A program made the translations under genes and the position numbers. A stretch of DNA of 64,000 nt from NCBI GenBank assembly GCA_024114885.1, contig CP099419.1:1426001-1490000 (forward strand). Reading direction: 5' to 3'. Below are positions 11,386 to 22,500 of the stretch, piece by piece (position 1 is the first letter of the stretch; each line of letters opens with the position of its first letter). Source of the stretch: Septoria linicola. Taxonomy: Eukaryota > Ascomycota > Dothideomycetes > Mycosphaerellales > Mycosphaerellaceae. The notes beneath the pieces are model-generated. The model was not told the origin of the DNA. It searched no databases and saw only the letters and a program-made list of their open reading frames with translations.

Positions 11386-13037
11386 ATGGTAAGGCGCCCA
11401 CAAGGCGGCACGTTAGGACTACTCGCTGATCCGCATGACTCAAGGCCGAATCTAAGATCGTTTCGAATACCGCAACAGTGAGTTCTTTGTTCTGGGCAAC
11501 TCTGGTGGCGCCGCGACTGACAAAGAGTAGCTCGAGAAGTACAACAAGCTGGATCAAAAGGGCAACATCATTGCCGAGTATGTCTGGATCGATGCCAGCG
11601 GAGGCGTGAGATCCAAGTGCAAGGTGAGTCTCGCACCACTTCCACGCATGGAGGGGCAGAGGAAATTGCCAGGCCTCACTTGAAGTTGAGTTCCTGGATC
11701 ATCCGTAAAGAGAAGGAAATCCAGCTCCAGGGTCTTTGCGTGGCTTTGACGAATGCCGCGCTCGGCGTTCTTCGGACGCTAGAAGCCCAGTGTTCTTCGC
11801 TTCTACCGTGAATTTCACATGGTATCCATGAGAAGATATACGCGGGCTAGACCACGACCAAGCTTGAGGTTGCTGTTGGAATCTCAGCTGACAATCGATT
11901 GTGCAGACCCTCCCAAAGGACAAATACACCGGCCTCGACAGCTTGCCAGAATGGAACTTCGATGGATCGTCAACGGCTCAAGCTCCAGGCGACAACTCTG
12001 ATGTCTACCTCCGACCGGTTGCCGTGTACCCAGATCCATTCCGACTTGGCGACAACATTCTTGTGCTCGCTGAGACATGGATGTCAGATGGCAAGCCAAA
12101 TGCCTTCAACTTCCGCCACGATTCCGCTCTTGTGATGGAGAAGCACAAGGGCGAGAAGTTCTGGTTCGGTCTCGAGCAAGAATACACCCTCCTCGACTTC
12201 GAAGGCTGGCCGTACGGCTGGCCAAAGGGAGGTTTCCCCGCCCCACAAGGTCCATACTATTGCGGTGTCGGTACTGGCAAGGTCTTCTGCCGTGACATCG
12301 TCGAGGCACACTACAAGGCCTGCCTTTACGCTGGCATCAACATCTCTGGCACCAACGCCGAGGTCATGCCAGCTCAGTGGGAGTACCAAGTCGGCCCATG
12401 CGAGGGCATTGACCGTAAGCACACGACCCTACTTTAGCCAATTCGGAGCCGAACTAACATACTTCACAGTTGGTGACCAGCTCTGGATGTCTCGTTTCCT
12501 CCTCCACCGTGTCGCCGAAGACTTCGGCGCCAAGATCACATTCGCGCCTAAGCCAATTCCAGGTGACTGGAACGGTGCTGGTCTTCACACCAACGTATCG
12601 ACCGAGGCGATGCGTGTCGAAGGTGGCATGAAGGTTATCGAGGCGGCCATGGAGAAGCTGGCTTCCCGCCACAAGGAGCACATGCTGGTGTACGGTGAGG
12701 GCAACGAGGCCCGTATGACTGGTGCACACGAGACTGCTTCGTACGACAAGTTCACATGGGGCATTGCCAACCGTGGCTCGTCGGTGCGTGTCAACCGTCA
12801 GGTCGCAGAAGATGGCTTCGGCTACTTCGAGGACCGTCGTCCCGCCTCCAACGGCGACCCGTATCAGATCACCGGTATGATCGTTGAGACTGTAAGTGTA
12901 CTAAATCTATTCACTAGCATTGATGCGACGCTAATATGTACCAGATTTGCGGCAAAGTTGAGGGTGCGGACGTGTTCAAGAAGTCCCAGCAGCCAGCTGA
13001 GGAGCTTGACACCGTTGTCCCAATTTCGAAGCCTTAG
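11386..13037 (+). CDS. GLN1: glutamine synthetase, eukaryotic type (GSII)
   Basis: Six exons: 11386-11388, 11445-11477, 11531-11623, 11907-12414, 12470-12891 and 12945-13037, in consistent phase, giving 383 residues. The first exon is only the ATG, followed at once by a GTAAGG donor. The protein shows N-terminal beta-grasp sequence (IIAEYVWIDASGG), then the catalytic domain with EWNFDGSST, the glutamate-rich FGLEQEYTLLD, AQWEYQVGP, the ammonium/glutamate region NGAGLHTN and the RGSSVRV ATP-binding motif. It condenses glutamate and ammonia with ATP to glutamine in the cytosol. The third intron is unusually long (283 bases). All key motifs are intact. Confidence 0.96.
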
Positions 13038-13507
13038 ACGAGTAATAACGAGACCGACGACTACCAAACTCTACACACCCCCACCACCGCCACTCCGATC
13101 ACCAACAGATCTCCTGCCGTGCCACGATTGCTACTCGATGATATCCCCATGTCGTACGGCAGACGGTTTGTACTATTGGCGGCTTGGAATCATGCCGCGG
13201 CGGCGTTTACAGAACCAGGCGGCTGCTTTAGCTTGAAGTAGCGATAGATGGGCATACTGAGCGAATTCCATGTTTTACAATCACTTCACTATTGCTGTCT
13301 CATCATCTTCTCTTGTGTTCCGATTGGTCTCCAAGCTGAGCAGGTCGGGCACGTGCATTCGTGTTGCCGTTTGATCGGCAGAAGCTTGATTGTCGTTCTT
13401 GACCTTTGCTGATCTTGACCTCTTGCAACAAACCCATCTTCTACACAACATTGCCATGCGGTGACATAACTCCACGAGCGCGTCTGAAGCGCTGTATTTC
13501 CGAAAAA
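13038..13507. other. intergenic between glutamine synthetase and MED1
   Basis: About 470 bases containing the glutamine synthetase 3' UTR and the MED1 leader. An in-frame upstream ATG for MED1 lies at 13406. Nothing else is seen. Confidence 0.45.
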
Positions 13508-15649
13508 ATGTCAACACCAAATACCACGAATCCGCCCACGCAGCCGTCGTCAGCATCGAAGAAGGGAACGGGCTATGTGAGCACAAATACCGCGTCTCCC
13601 GCACCTCGAAGCGTGCCATCGCCAGCTGCGACACGTAAAGATCAGTCCGGCAAGACGCCAGTGAACCATCCGACAGCGGGCAGCAGCCATGGCAGTAAGA
13701 CACTGGCATCGACGCCCATGGTCGCATCGCTCAGCCAAACCGGCATTAGCTCCTCGCCCGGGCAGCACTTCGGCACACCGAGTGCATTGCATGGCCTCGG
13801 AGTCGATCTCGGCAGTGCGACGCCGAATCTGAATGTTCCCACGCCGATGCTGGCAGCTGCAGGCATGATGCCGAGCATGAGTGAGATCATGGGCGTGGGC
13901 ACCAGCAGGAAGAGAAACGAGGATGAAGAGAGAAAGGCGAGGATGAACAAGATTCTCAGGAAGATTGGGAAACCGAAAGGTCGCGTGACGAGAGACGGCA
14001 TCATGAGAATCGCGCGACGATGTGGTCTGACTCCCGAGCCAGACGCAAATGAGATCTCCATGGCCGGCGTGGGCGAAAAGATGATTTTGGTGGTGAAGAT
14101 GCAGGGCGAGATGGTGGAAAGTGTGAGCTCGGACATCTTCATCTGCGAGTCGGAGAAGAAGTCAGAAGATCAATACATGGGCATCGCAGCGAGCACAGTA
14201 CTGCTGCAGGATCTGACGGTGCCCAACGGCATTCTACTGCAATCGAAACTGGACCGGTTCGCGACAAGTCTGGATCGTCTCGCGAAGCTGGACAGGCTGT
14301 CAAAGGGTCAGGTCGACTGCTTCGAGGCTCTCAATGGGATCTACACCAGCTTGAAGAAGCTGTATGAGCTGGAGAAAGAAGCCGTGAAGACATTGAACGA
14401 CCTGAAAGGCACCGATGCCGACGAGAAAGCTGCGCGCGAGGTCCTGCGGAAGAGGAGTGGCCGACCCTCGATACATGCAAATGGCAAGATTGGCATGTCG
14501 TTGGACTACTGGACCTCATACCCTCACACTGCATCGGTAAAAGATAACTCTGCTATGGACATCGACAGTACGGACAGCGCTCAGCCTCCAACCGATGGCG
14601 GCTCAGACGTCTGGAGCCTGCGAATCGAGGCTCAGTCATGTGCAGCTGGTATGTATCCTTCGCTGCGAGTATCAGATGCGTGGCTGCCTGAAACGTATGA
14701 AGTGGTTCCACCGGAAAGCAATCAAATTCTCCCATGGCAAGATCCTCCCCCTACCTTTGTCAGTGCCGGCGCAGCAGACGCCTCCGATGCAATGGCAATC
14801 GATGGTCAACGACTTCCAGATCTGAGATATGTCGCCAAATTGGATCCTCCAGTCAAACTCCCACTACAAATCGCCGCGACTATCTTAGCCACTCTTGGAG
14901 ACCAGTACTCGCAGTCCACGATGTTCCCGATCTACCACTTCAACCTACTCGGGATCAAATCGCAGGACATGTCTGTCAAAGTCGTATCCGAGCAATCTGT
15001 CGCAGTTTTACGTGAAGGAGACGAGACCGAAGCCCAACACGAATATATCCTCGACGTCTCTAAGGGAGACCTCGGCTACACTCTCGAAGAGGTTCCCTTC
15101 TCACATCCTAGGCAGCTTGTGGAATTGCTTCCTACCCTTCGACAGTGGGCCAGCATAGGGACCTTGCTCCAGGACGCTTTCTCATCGCCTAGAACGACTA
15201 ACAGTCTTGAGTTGGCTACCAATGGCGTCAACGGCATGAAGCTTGCGAATGGCAATGGATCGCATTCGAGCAATGGCATGGTCTCACTCGATGACATACT
15301 CGACCCGACAAACGACGGAGATTCAACGCGGCTGCGCGTGGACATGGCATTTGCCAGCAACTCCACGATGCAAATGCCGATACCCAACATCTCGCTCGTG
15401 TACTCCGACCCTGCAGGCACGGAAGTCAGCTCTATCGCAGTGCAAATCCTACCAAATGCCAACATTGCCATCGAGACGTTCGACGGTATCGACGTTTCAG
15501 CTGCAGCACCCACTCCGCAGGCTGACAATCAGCAAAGTGAGGATGACCTGCTAGTGCAAGCCAAGAAGGCGAAGTTAGCCAAAGCATTAGAACTGAGTGG
15601 CGATTTGGGCATTTGGATTGAATGGATGCGAGCTCAAAGTCGATCATAG
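13508..15649 (+). CDS. MED1: Mediator complex subunit 1, fungal type
   Basis: Single exon, 713 residues from the chosen ATG at 13508 (MSTPNTT). An ATG 34 codons upstream is in frame but gives an unlikely N-terminus. A low-complexity Ser/Thr/Pro-rich region (1-130) is followed by the MED1 core: RKRNEDEERKARMNKILRKI, RGR-type basic stretch, then AGVGEKMILVV and a helical region with LDRFATSLDRLAKLDRLSKGQ. The C-terminal half is beta-rich with disordered linkers. MED1 sits in the Mediator middle module and links activators to RNA polymerase II. The gene is convergent with the alpha-glucosidase, with only 81 bases between stops. Confidence 0.88.
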   Translation: MSTPNTTNPPTQPSSASKKGTGYVSTNTASPAPRSVPSPAATRKDQSGKTPVNHPTAGSSHGSKTLASTPMVASLSQTGISSSPGQHFGTPSALHGLGVDLGSATPNLNVPTPMLAAAGMMPSMSEIMGVGTSRKRNEDEERKARMNKILRKIGKPKGRVTRDGIMRIARRCGLTPEPDANEISMAGVGEKMILVVKMQGEMVESVSSDIFICESEKKSEDQYMGIAASTVLLQDLTVPNGILLQSKLDRFATSLDRLAKLDRLSKGQVDCFEALNGIYTSLKKLYELEKEAVKTLNDLKGTDADEKAAREVLRKRSGRPSIHANGKIGMSLDYWTSYPHTASVKDNSAMDIDSTDSAQPPTDGGSDVWSLRIEAQSCAAGMYPSLRVSDAWLPETYEVVPPESNQILPWQDPPPTFVSAGAADASDAMAIDGQRLPDLRYVAKLDPPVKLPLQIAATILATLGDQYSQSTMFPIYHFNLLGIKSQDMSVKVVSEQSVAVLREGDETEAQHEYILDVSKGDLGYTLEEVPFSHPRQLVELLPTLRQWASIGTLLQDAFSSPRTTNSLELATNGVNGMKLANGNGSHSSNGMVSLDDILDPTNDGDSTRLRVDMAFASNSTMQMPIPNISLVYSDPAGTEVSSIAVQILPNANIAIETFDGIDVSAAAPTPQADNQQSEDDLLVQAKKAKLAKALELSGDLGIWIEWMRAQSRS

Positions 15650-15730
15650 CTAGTTACACTTAGTTGGTAGAAGATGATATGTGGTCAGCTATCGCTATCG
15701 AGGAATTGATCTCGTCATGACCATTTCAAT

Positions 15731-18700
15731 TTATGACCAAGTCAATGTCCAGTCACTCTTCCAAGCGCCCTCACTGGTCAAATTCTGGAGACCAGTGACG
15801 CTCAGCACCTTGCTCGTGCTGTTGTAGGTCGAAGTGCTGACATTCTGACCGTTCAGCGCCACCATACCTGGCGCACTCTGCATACCAAGGATAGTGACGT
15901 TCGCAAGACTGTTGGTGTCCTTGTAAAGCCCGCGGCTCGAAGCATACAGCGAGCCGTCCGTTGCCGTAAAATCCACGATGAGAGTAGCATTAGGCGTTAC
16001 GCTCTCACCATCGTCCACGTATAAGATTCCAGAAGCAGCACCGTCCGCATCAAGTGCAGCGAGCAGACCCCACGAACTGTTTCGCGATTCGGATGTCGTG
16101 TAGAGAGCTTCTTGTCTTGGCAGGATATATCCTCCGCGGACGAAAACTGGAATGTGAGAGAGCGGAGCTTGAATCGTCACGTTCTCGCCTGGCTGCGCAG
16201 AGACGGCTTCTTGCGTGTACCAGTCGTAGAAAACTTCTCCTTGAGCCACTCCTGGGAACACGCCTTGCACTTCAGTCATACCTTGACCAAGAACCGGTGT
16301 GATTAGAAGCGCCGGCCCGAGCATGAATTGAGTGTCGACAGCGGCAAGAGTCGGATCGTTGGGAAACTCCCAGGACAAAGCCTTCATTACTGTCGAGCCA
16401 GTTGTATGGGCCTGGTAAAAAGGGTATACAGGTAAGGCAGGAGTGAGTATCGGATCGCCATAGCCTTGCGAGAGGCGTCGGCGACAGACTCCCAAACGTA
16501 GGCTTCCTGTGGGTTGGCGGAGAGCGTGTTGTGGTTGCGGTAGAAGGGGAAGAAGGCGCTGAGCTGCATCCATCGGTTGCAGAGCTCTTCGTCAGAGTTG
16601 CCGTTGAAGCTATAGAGCAGGATTTGTTAGTGGCTATCTCCCATGGGACGAATTTTCATCGTTCACTTACCCGCAGGTGTCAACCCCGAACATTGGAATG
16701 CCGAACAGAGCGAAGTTCAGAGCTTGCGAGATGGAAAAGTAGAGATACGCCCACAGAGAAGTGTTGTCACCTGAGTAGAAATGAATTAGCAATCGAGTCA
16801 GACACAAGGAGACATGTTGACAGAAGCTTACCTCCCCAGTGTCCAGCTACGGTTCCACTACCTGCGAAGGTACTTCGACCAATGATCATGGGTCGCTTCT
16901 CTGGAAAGACCGCCAGCAAAGCATGATAAGTTGCGTTCAGGATCTGGTGGCCGAACAGGTTGTGCAAATCGTACTCGCTTGTGCCGTCTGCATGGGTAGC
17001 GTTAGGGCTGACAGCATGAACTGCGAGGTCGCCCTGGACGTTGTTAATAGCGTAGGGAGGCTGGTTGACGTTTCTGACGCCTGGCGTGATTGACGGAGGG
17101 GTGAAGTACGCAGTCGTGGACGATGCTGAAGGTGTCGCTCCTGCAACAGAGCTGGCCTGCGAGGCCGAGAGTGAAGAAGCCATGGCAGCCTCAGTCGCAT
17201 TGGTTAAGTTGAAGCCTTCTGGGTACGAGAAGATCTGACTTCCTGGCTCACCTGGGAGGCCGAAAGGTGGGTGCACTGGGTTGAGAGAAAGGTTGCCGGT
17301 ACCACAAGAGCCGATACAGAAGGAAGACACTTCGGACATGTCGATCCAGATGCCATCCCATGGCACATTCTTGTAGTGGCTCAGCATGCTGTCAGTCCAC
17401 CACGAGACGGCTTGCTCGGCTTGCCAGTCTGGGAATACAGTGTACCCAGGCCAGACTGATCCAATGTACTGGCTGCCATCTGGGTTCTTCAAGAAGACCC
17501 CTCGGTCGTTACCGTCCGTGTAGATGGAGTACGCATCAGAGGCATTGTCCGGGTTGGGAATGTAGATCGCGGAATCTACGATCGGAATATAGTGCTGGCC
17601 TGCAGCGTGAAGCCGGCTCAGAAACTCCTGGCCCTCTGGATATGGGAACGTGTTGTTGTCATTTTCGAAGTCACGATACTGGCGCTATAAGTAGAGGTTG
17701 TCAGCGATGATCTCTTCCGTCTTTGATAAGGGTCGAATACCATGTAATCTATGTCAGTCCAAATGCTGTGAGTGTATATTGTCAGCATTGTTCACCTTGG
17801 TGGAGTTTCTGGATGTTTGAGAGGGGGGGGGGGGGTTCCCCGACCACACTTACGTCTCCAGAGGAATGTTGAAAGCGCGATAAGTATTCACGACATCTTC
17901 CAACTCTGTCCAGTTCTTATAACCCCAGCGACATTGGTGGAATCCGAAGGCCCAGTATTGCTGCATTGCTGGAAGTCCTATGGCTCCGGTTTGGTACTGT
18001 TTAGTCACAGCGTCTTGAGTCGGGCCGTCAAAGACATAGAGGTCAATGCTGCCTCCAATAGTGCGCCAGGTGATGTTGCTCGGGTTCAACAATGCCTCCA
18101 TACCATGAGCGTTTCGCAAAAAGACTCCGTGGCTGTGTCCGACGTAGCTGCCATTTGCTGTAGTGTTTTCGCTGGTCACCAGAGTATGTGCGCCAGTCTC
18201 TTCGTCAACCTCGAAGTAGCGTGTGTCCAGGTAGAATGGATGGGTTCCATAGATGTTCTCGTCAATTGGATCGCCCACATCGGCTGCATAGAATGTTGTT
18301 GTAAAGTTGTTGCCAAGACGCAGTCCGTGAATGCGTTCGCCCATACCGTACAGGTTGTAGTTTTCAGGCAGCTGCGAGACAAACTCGATGAATTGGTTCT
18401 CGTAGACGAGAACGCTTCCCTTGGTATCAAACAGAACATCGCCTGTAGATTTGCGGACAACGGTGAAGCTGAAAGTCGGGTTATTGCTCCAGCTGAACTG
18501 AAGATCGATATCTTGCGAGCCTGAATCTTCTTGTTGTGGTACGGGTATGATGTTTTCGTTCAGAATGTACTGCGTTCTGTTGGTGTCATCCAAATAGACT
18601 GGCTGAATGGACAATCTCAGCCGATGCGAGCTCTGGAGACTAAGCTCTACTGCGAGCGTTTCTACATCGGTGCCGTAGACATTGCACGCCTCTCCAGCAA

Positions 18701-19088
18701 GGTCCAAGGTAGCTGTGAAGCCATTTGCAGTGTGATTGACATTGCTCGCTTTGTAACCTGGACATAAGACTTGTGCCTGTTTGGCAGAAGGATCTTTGAT
18801 ATTGGGGAGAATGTTGGGCCCAATATCTGCAGATGCTGGCACTAATTGGCATAGTCGTCAGCGCAATCTCGAGTGTTCCTCAGAAGGTAAGATATGCTCA
18901 CCTGTGAACGGGATCGAGTATGTGCTAGTCGCGCCAGAAAAAGGTGCAGTGCCGACCGATCCCGTCGATGTAGCATATACAGACGTGGCGAGGCCATCAG
19001 CAGGTGGTGATGATGAGTCCTGTGCAATTGTGAAGGAAGACAACGCGGATAGCGCAAGCACGGCTTGTGCAAAGCCTGATCGCGCCAT
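15731..19088 (-). CDS. secreted GH31 alpha-glucosidase with an apparent frameshift
   Basis: Six exons on the minus strand: 19088-18902, 18841-17854, 17765-17741, 17684-16832, 16770-16671 and 16609-15731. All splice phases agree, including the 25-base exon encoding IWTDIDYM. A signal peptide (about 1-22) and many N-glycosylation sites indicate secretion. GH31 landmarks are present: FHQCRWGY, the nucleophile aspartate in WIDMSEVSSF, the acid/base aspartate in GHWGGD and MFGVDTCGF. The expected product is about 1010 residues and releases glucose from the non-reducing ends of alpha-glucans. In the last exon the frame shifts by one base in a T5 run (minus strand, 16421-16417): LLPYLYTLF continues as YQAHTTGS only in another frame. 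Read literally, the protein loses about 225 C-terminal residues. Confidence 0.9.
17823..17835. repeat. 13-base G homopolymer inside a GH31 intron
   Basis: A run of 13 G on the plus strand (C13 in the transcript) lies inside the 88-base second intron of the alpha-glucosidase. It is the longest homopolymer I noticed in the window and its length is likely unreliable. It does not touch coding sequence. Confidence 0.9.
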
Positions 19089-20115
19089 ATCTTGCGGATT
19101 CTCGTGGCTGAGAACTTCGAAATGGTTACAGGCTGCCAAGCCAGAGAGAAGGAACAAGAGCAGCCAGAGCATGATGGCGCGCCTACCTGGATATGTTATA
19201 TGTTGTGCTCGGATCACTGCTGCCGTCGCAGTGGGATCTGCAGATCTCTGAGGATGATCGCGCAGGACTTGTCATGTGGAGTCCCCGCGTTAGTACGACA
19301 GTGAGAAGCGGGAGCAGGATGGTACTCCAAGAGCTGTCGTCAGGAACAGGTATAGCGATGATGTAGTGTCGCTGGAGTATTGGCTTCGCTGGCTACAGCA
19401 CGATGCAGGACGGCTTGTGATTGGATATCAACTCCGCAAATACTGCCGGAGGATTGTGCCACACGTGTAATAGTGCCTGAACTACGAGAGATCAGCGCAT
19501 TGTTTTCTTGTTCAGTGAAATCCGGATCGAATGGGGGTTACAGTGAGGCCGAAAAGTTAGTCGATGATGAGTTGCAGTCAAGCCTCTCCACCGATGCTTC
19601 TGAAGCTTGGTATCCCCTCAAGTCGGTCCGATCACGAGCAGCGGACGACCTTCCGGATCGAGTGTGTGATATTTTGATGAAGAGCTATCTCATTGTCAAT
19701 GTTGGGGCGATGCGGAGTTCGATGGCGATGCAGACGACGTCGCCTGGGCGACCGAAATTGAATTGGACCATTTCTCGAGTTTGACAAAAAGATCCGGCAC
19801 TTACGTCTACACGAGATCCGAGCACAACCATAGTCCTTATGCATTATGGATCCTAGGAATTGGTCGAGGCTCAACAGTATCTCAGGAATATGTCACATTG
19901 CTTCCCTATCGCTCTGAGCATAGCATGTCTCAGCATTGGCGCGTTGAGCAGAGACAGCAGATTTCCAAGACGAGCTTCCCTACCAATACTGAATGCCCAT
20001 CCTACATTGCTGCCGCATTTCGGCCAGCACTCGAGACATATCAGCCGGGACGCAACTGCCCTGCTACGTTGGATCTCTCTCGTCACGACCGCTCCGCTTC
20101 CATCAGTCCATAATT
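19089..20115. other. intergenic, alpha-glucosidase upstream region
   Basis: About 1 kb upstream of the alpha-glucosidase start. A plus-strand frame (19380-19784) and overlapping minus-strand frames show no domain, signal peptide or splice-consistent extension. The alpha-glucosidase promoter should lie here. No gene is supported. Confidence 0.4.
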
Positions 20116-20538
20116 TCAGCTTCGCTGACGCTTCACCGGTCTCTCTGACCTTTCCGCAGGTCCATCATCCTCCGCATGCTCCTCGTCATCTTCGTCATCC
20201 TCAGCGGAGTCATCGTCGCCTTCATTGGGGTAATGTCCTTCTGAGACCATGTGTCTTTCGACCTTGATGATGAAATGATCCGTGTCGTGGACAGAATGCG
20301 GCCATAGTCCGCAGGTGATCCGATATGCTCCATCCTGTCTTGTTTCGATGTCTTTATCGACTTCATCCCACTCGTCGGAGAACGGATAATCCTTGGTTTC
20401 ACACATGGCTTGGTTGTTGGCACTCTTGAGAGCATAATGCACGCCGAGAACGTCAGACTCTTCTTCGACTTCTTCGTCTTCGTCCTCTCTGCCTTTGTAG
20501 TCCGTTCGTTTGACAATGAATACGTGGCCAGGAGGCAT
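20116..20538 (-). CDS. small acidic protein, member A of a local family
   Basis: 140 residues from the ATG at 20538; an in-frame ATG at 20583 would add 15. I choose 20538 because MPPGHVFIVKRTDY aligns end to end with MATSYTYIVMRTDY, the start of the gene 0.7 kb away on the other strand. The N-terminal part is mixed alpha/beta and repeats the V(L/V)G...A.(S/D)AN pattern of its paralogue. The C-terminus is a long Asp/Glu-rich tail (about 100-130) ending KRQRS, which could act as a nuclear signal. Function is unknown. There is no signal peptide. Confidence 0.6.
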   Translation of the reverse strand: MPPGHVFIVKRTDYKGREDEDEEVEEESDVLGVHYALKSANNQAMCETKDYPFSDEWDEVDKDIETRQDGAYRITCGLWPHSVHDTDHFIIKVERHMVSEGHYPNEGDDDSAEDDEDDEEHAEDDGPAERSERPVKRQRS

Positions 20539-21231
20539 TCTGCTCCGAGGGTTCGGAACAGCTGATTTTCTGATGGGCTGCATAACTGTGTGCTGTGAAG
20601 ACGCGGGAAAACGGAGATGAGAGCAAGAAAGGGGAAAGACAACGAACCTGGACTGGCTATTTCAGCGCAAATTCATCACATGGGCTGATGCGAAACGCGC
20701 GAGAGGCTCGCGTAGTGAACAATGTGATATGTTCGAAAAGAAGTTGTGGAAACATGATGGGCGCTGATATCTATTGATCATGCTGCCACAGTGACACTCG
20801 TTAGTAACAATGGGTCAATGCGCGCTTTCAATTTCTCGCGCTGCATTCCGCGCATTATTTCCATACCTTCGAGCCTAGGCTCTCGACCTCACTCCTATCA
20901 TGTGTGCTCGTCTGTCATAACTTCGCATGCTCGAAGCCATTCGATTGGAAGAAGATATAGGCGTCCGACCTGTTACGCGACCTCGAGATGTCCCGAAATA
21001 TCAAGACCTTTGGCAGATCATCGGGCCAAGGCTGTCGTGTCATTCTCGTGTCACGCGTGTCTATCAACAACACACACGTCGATGATCGGATGCTAAGGCG
21101 TATTGCAATCTCGGGTTCGAGCTGCCGCATTGACAAGCGCAAGTCAATGCAGCCATGCAATCTGTGCATAGGTTGACATCTGTCCCTCTAGCGGAGTAGG
21201 TTCCTGACATTTCTCCAATTTGACAATTATC
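20539..21231. other. divergent promoter region between two paralogues
   Basis: About 690 bases between the head-to-head genes A and B. It should hold both promoters. I see no clear TATA element and no gene. Confidence 0.4.
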
Positions 21232-21638
21232 ATGGCGACATCATACACCTACATCGTGATGCGTACTGATTACGAACATTACACGGACGAAAAAGGCAGC
21301 AAAGAGGTTGTTGGCACATTCGAAACTCTCGAGGATGCCAATGCCGCTGCAGAAGAAGACGCAGAAGAAGAAGCTGGTAATGCTTCAAGTTGGTGTCCTG
21401 CGAACCTTGAATCACCCGTGAACAGCTTCGGCGGCGAAGAGTATTTTTGCCACATCTCTGAGGATGACCGAGATAACTTTTTATCTCGATCGAAAGAAAG
21501 CCAAGGAAGGTCGGTCTCTAATCAACGGCCACAGTGCTTTGCGTGCGCGCGTTGACTATATTCAGGCTGACCACGGCAATCGCTTCGAGACCACCGGGAA
21601 CAGACGGGGCGTCCAGCAAACGAAGTATGGCAAACTGA
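21232..21638 (+). CDS. small protein, member B of a local family
   Basis: Exon 1 is 21232-21509 and exon 2 is 21566-21638. The intron has 56 bases, a GTCGGT donor, a TTGAC branch-like site and a TTCAG acceptor, phase 2. The product is 116 residues. It starts MATSYTYIVMRTDYEHYTD, followed by VVGTFETLEDANAAAEEDAEEE, a helical segment resembling that of member A. It ends SSKRSMAN. Without splicing the frame still stops at 21555. The donor is weak, so the C-terminal 24 residues are uncertain. Cytosolic or nuclear by default; function unknown. Confidence 0.55.
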
Positions 21639-21807
21639 TTGGCATTCCGGCAGGCAAACCAGACTCCTTGAAGAAGAATGGCGTACCTGCGAAATGTATA
21701 GACCTCTAGATCCTTCGTTGCAATCGATACTAATCATGCCACAGTCTGAATAGCTTGCGAGTTCGAGACCATGACTTTCTGGGCGATTTTGATGACAATA
21801 CATTTAT

Positions 21808-22110
21808 ATGGTGGCCAGTGCTGAACGTATAGATCCGCCAAATGTCGACTATGTGGTATATGGTGCTACGACGGGGGCCGACGTATGAAGCCTCACCAAA
21901 TGTTGCATCGCAGTCTGCTAACGACACTGCTAGACCTTTAGCAAAGTCGAGCCTTACAAGCATGAGGAGCTGTGCGAGCCAGACTTTTTCAAAATGGTCC
22001 GGACTGGCATACCTGAGGGCAAGCAGCTGAAAGGCCGCCAGGGTGCATCAGTCGCGCCTGTACCGGCGGAGCAGGAACAGCCGACAGCGAAGCGACAGAG
22101 AATCGCATAA
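21808..22110 (+). CDS. small two-exon protein C next to member B
   Basis: Exon 1 is 21808-21882 and exon 2 is 21934-22110. The 51-base intron has a GTATGA donor, a GCTAAC branch and a CTAG acceptor, phase 0 on both sides. The product is 83 residues, starting MVASAERIDPPNVDYVVYG and ending AKRQRIA, like the KRQRS end of member A. It may be a shortened third family member or the 3' part of a longer gene whose upstream exon I cannot find. Function unknown. Confidence 0.45.
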
Positions 22111-22430
22111 ATCTGCTTGTTATCCAGACACATGCCAGAACTCTCTCAGAACGACGACTGAGCAGCATTCTTGAGCGAAGCTCATCTGAGGACCTTGGTC
22201 GACATCCGACAACAGAGTGATTGCTTGGCACGCAGATCCGGTGGCAGATCAAGCAGATCTCTTCTTGGCTGTCCTATAGACACGCAGTGTAGGCGAAAAG
22301 CTGCATTGGCCCCCCAAACTTCCAATATAGCGCAGCTATAGAGGTGCAACCTTCCGTATGTGGTAATCGCCCGTCCTCGTGCTACGAACGAAAGGCTGTG
22401 GTTGTGCTGAGATCTTCCAGCATCATGTAG

Positions 22431-22438
22431 TATATAAT
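22431..22438 (+). promoter_or_regulatory. TATA box of the secreted M15-like gene
   Basis: TATATAAT lies 63 bases before the ATG at 22501, a plausible position for a fungal core promoter with a short leader. Confidence 0.5.
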
Positions 22439-22500
22439 GAGGTATTGAGAACAGCTCCTTGGTCATACAGCACTGCAGTCTAATAACAAGCATCGCAACC

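Noticed and set aside
17772..18524. 250-codon plus-strand frame
   Set aside because: It lies wholly antisense to the GH31 alpha-glucosidase exons and intron and shows no domain.
20900..21180. possible tRNA, suggested by GGGTTCGAGC near 21114
   Set aside because: The B-box-like string lacks the YCC end, and no A box or cloverleaf can be drawn upstream.
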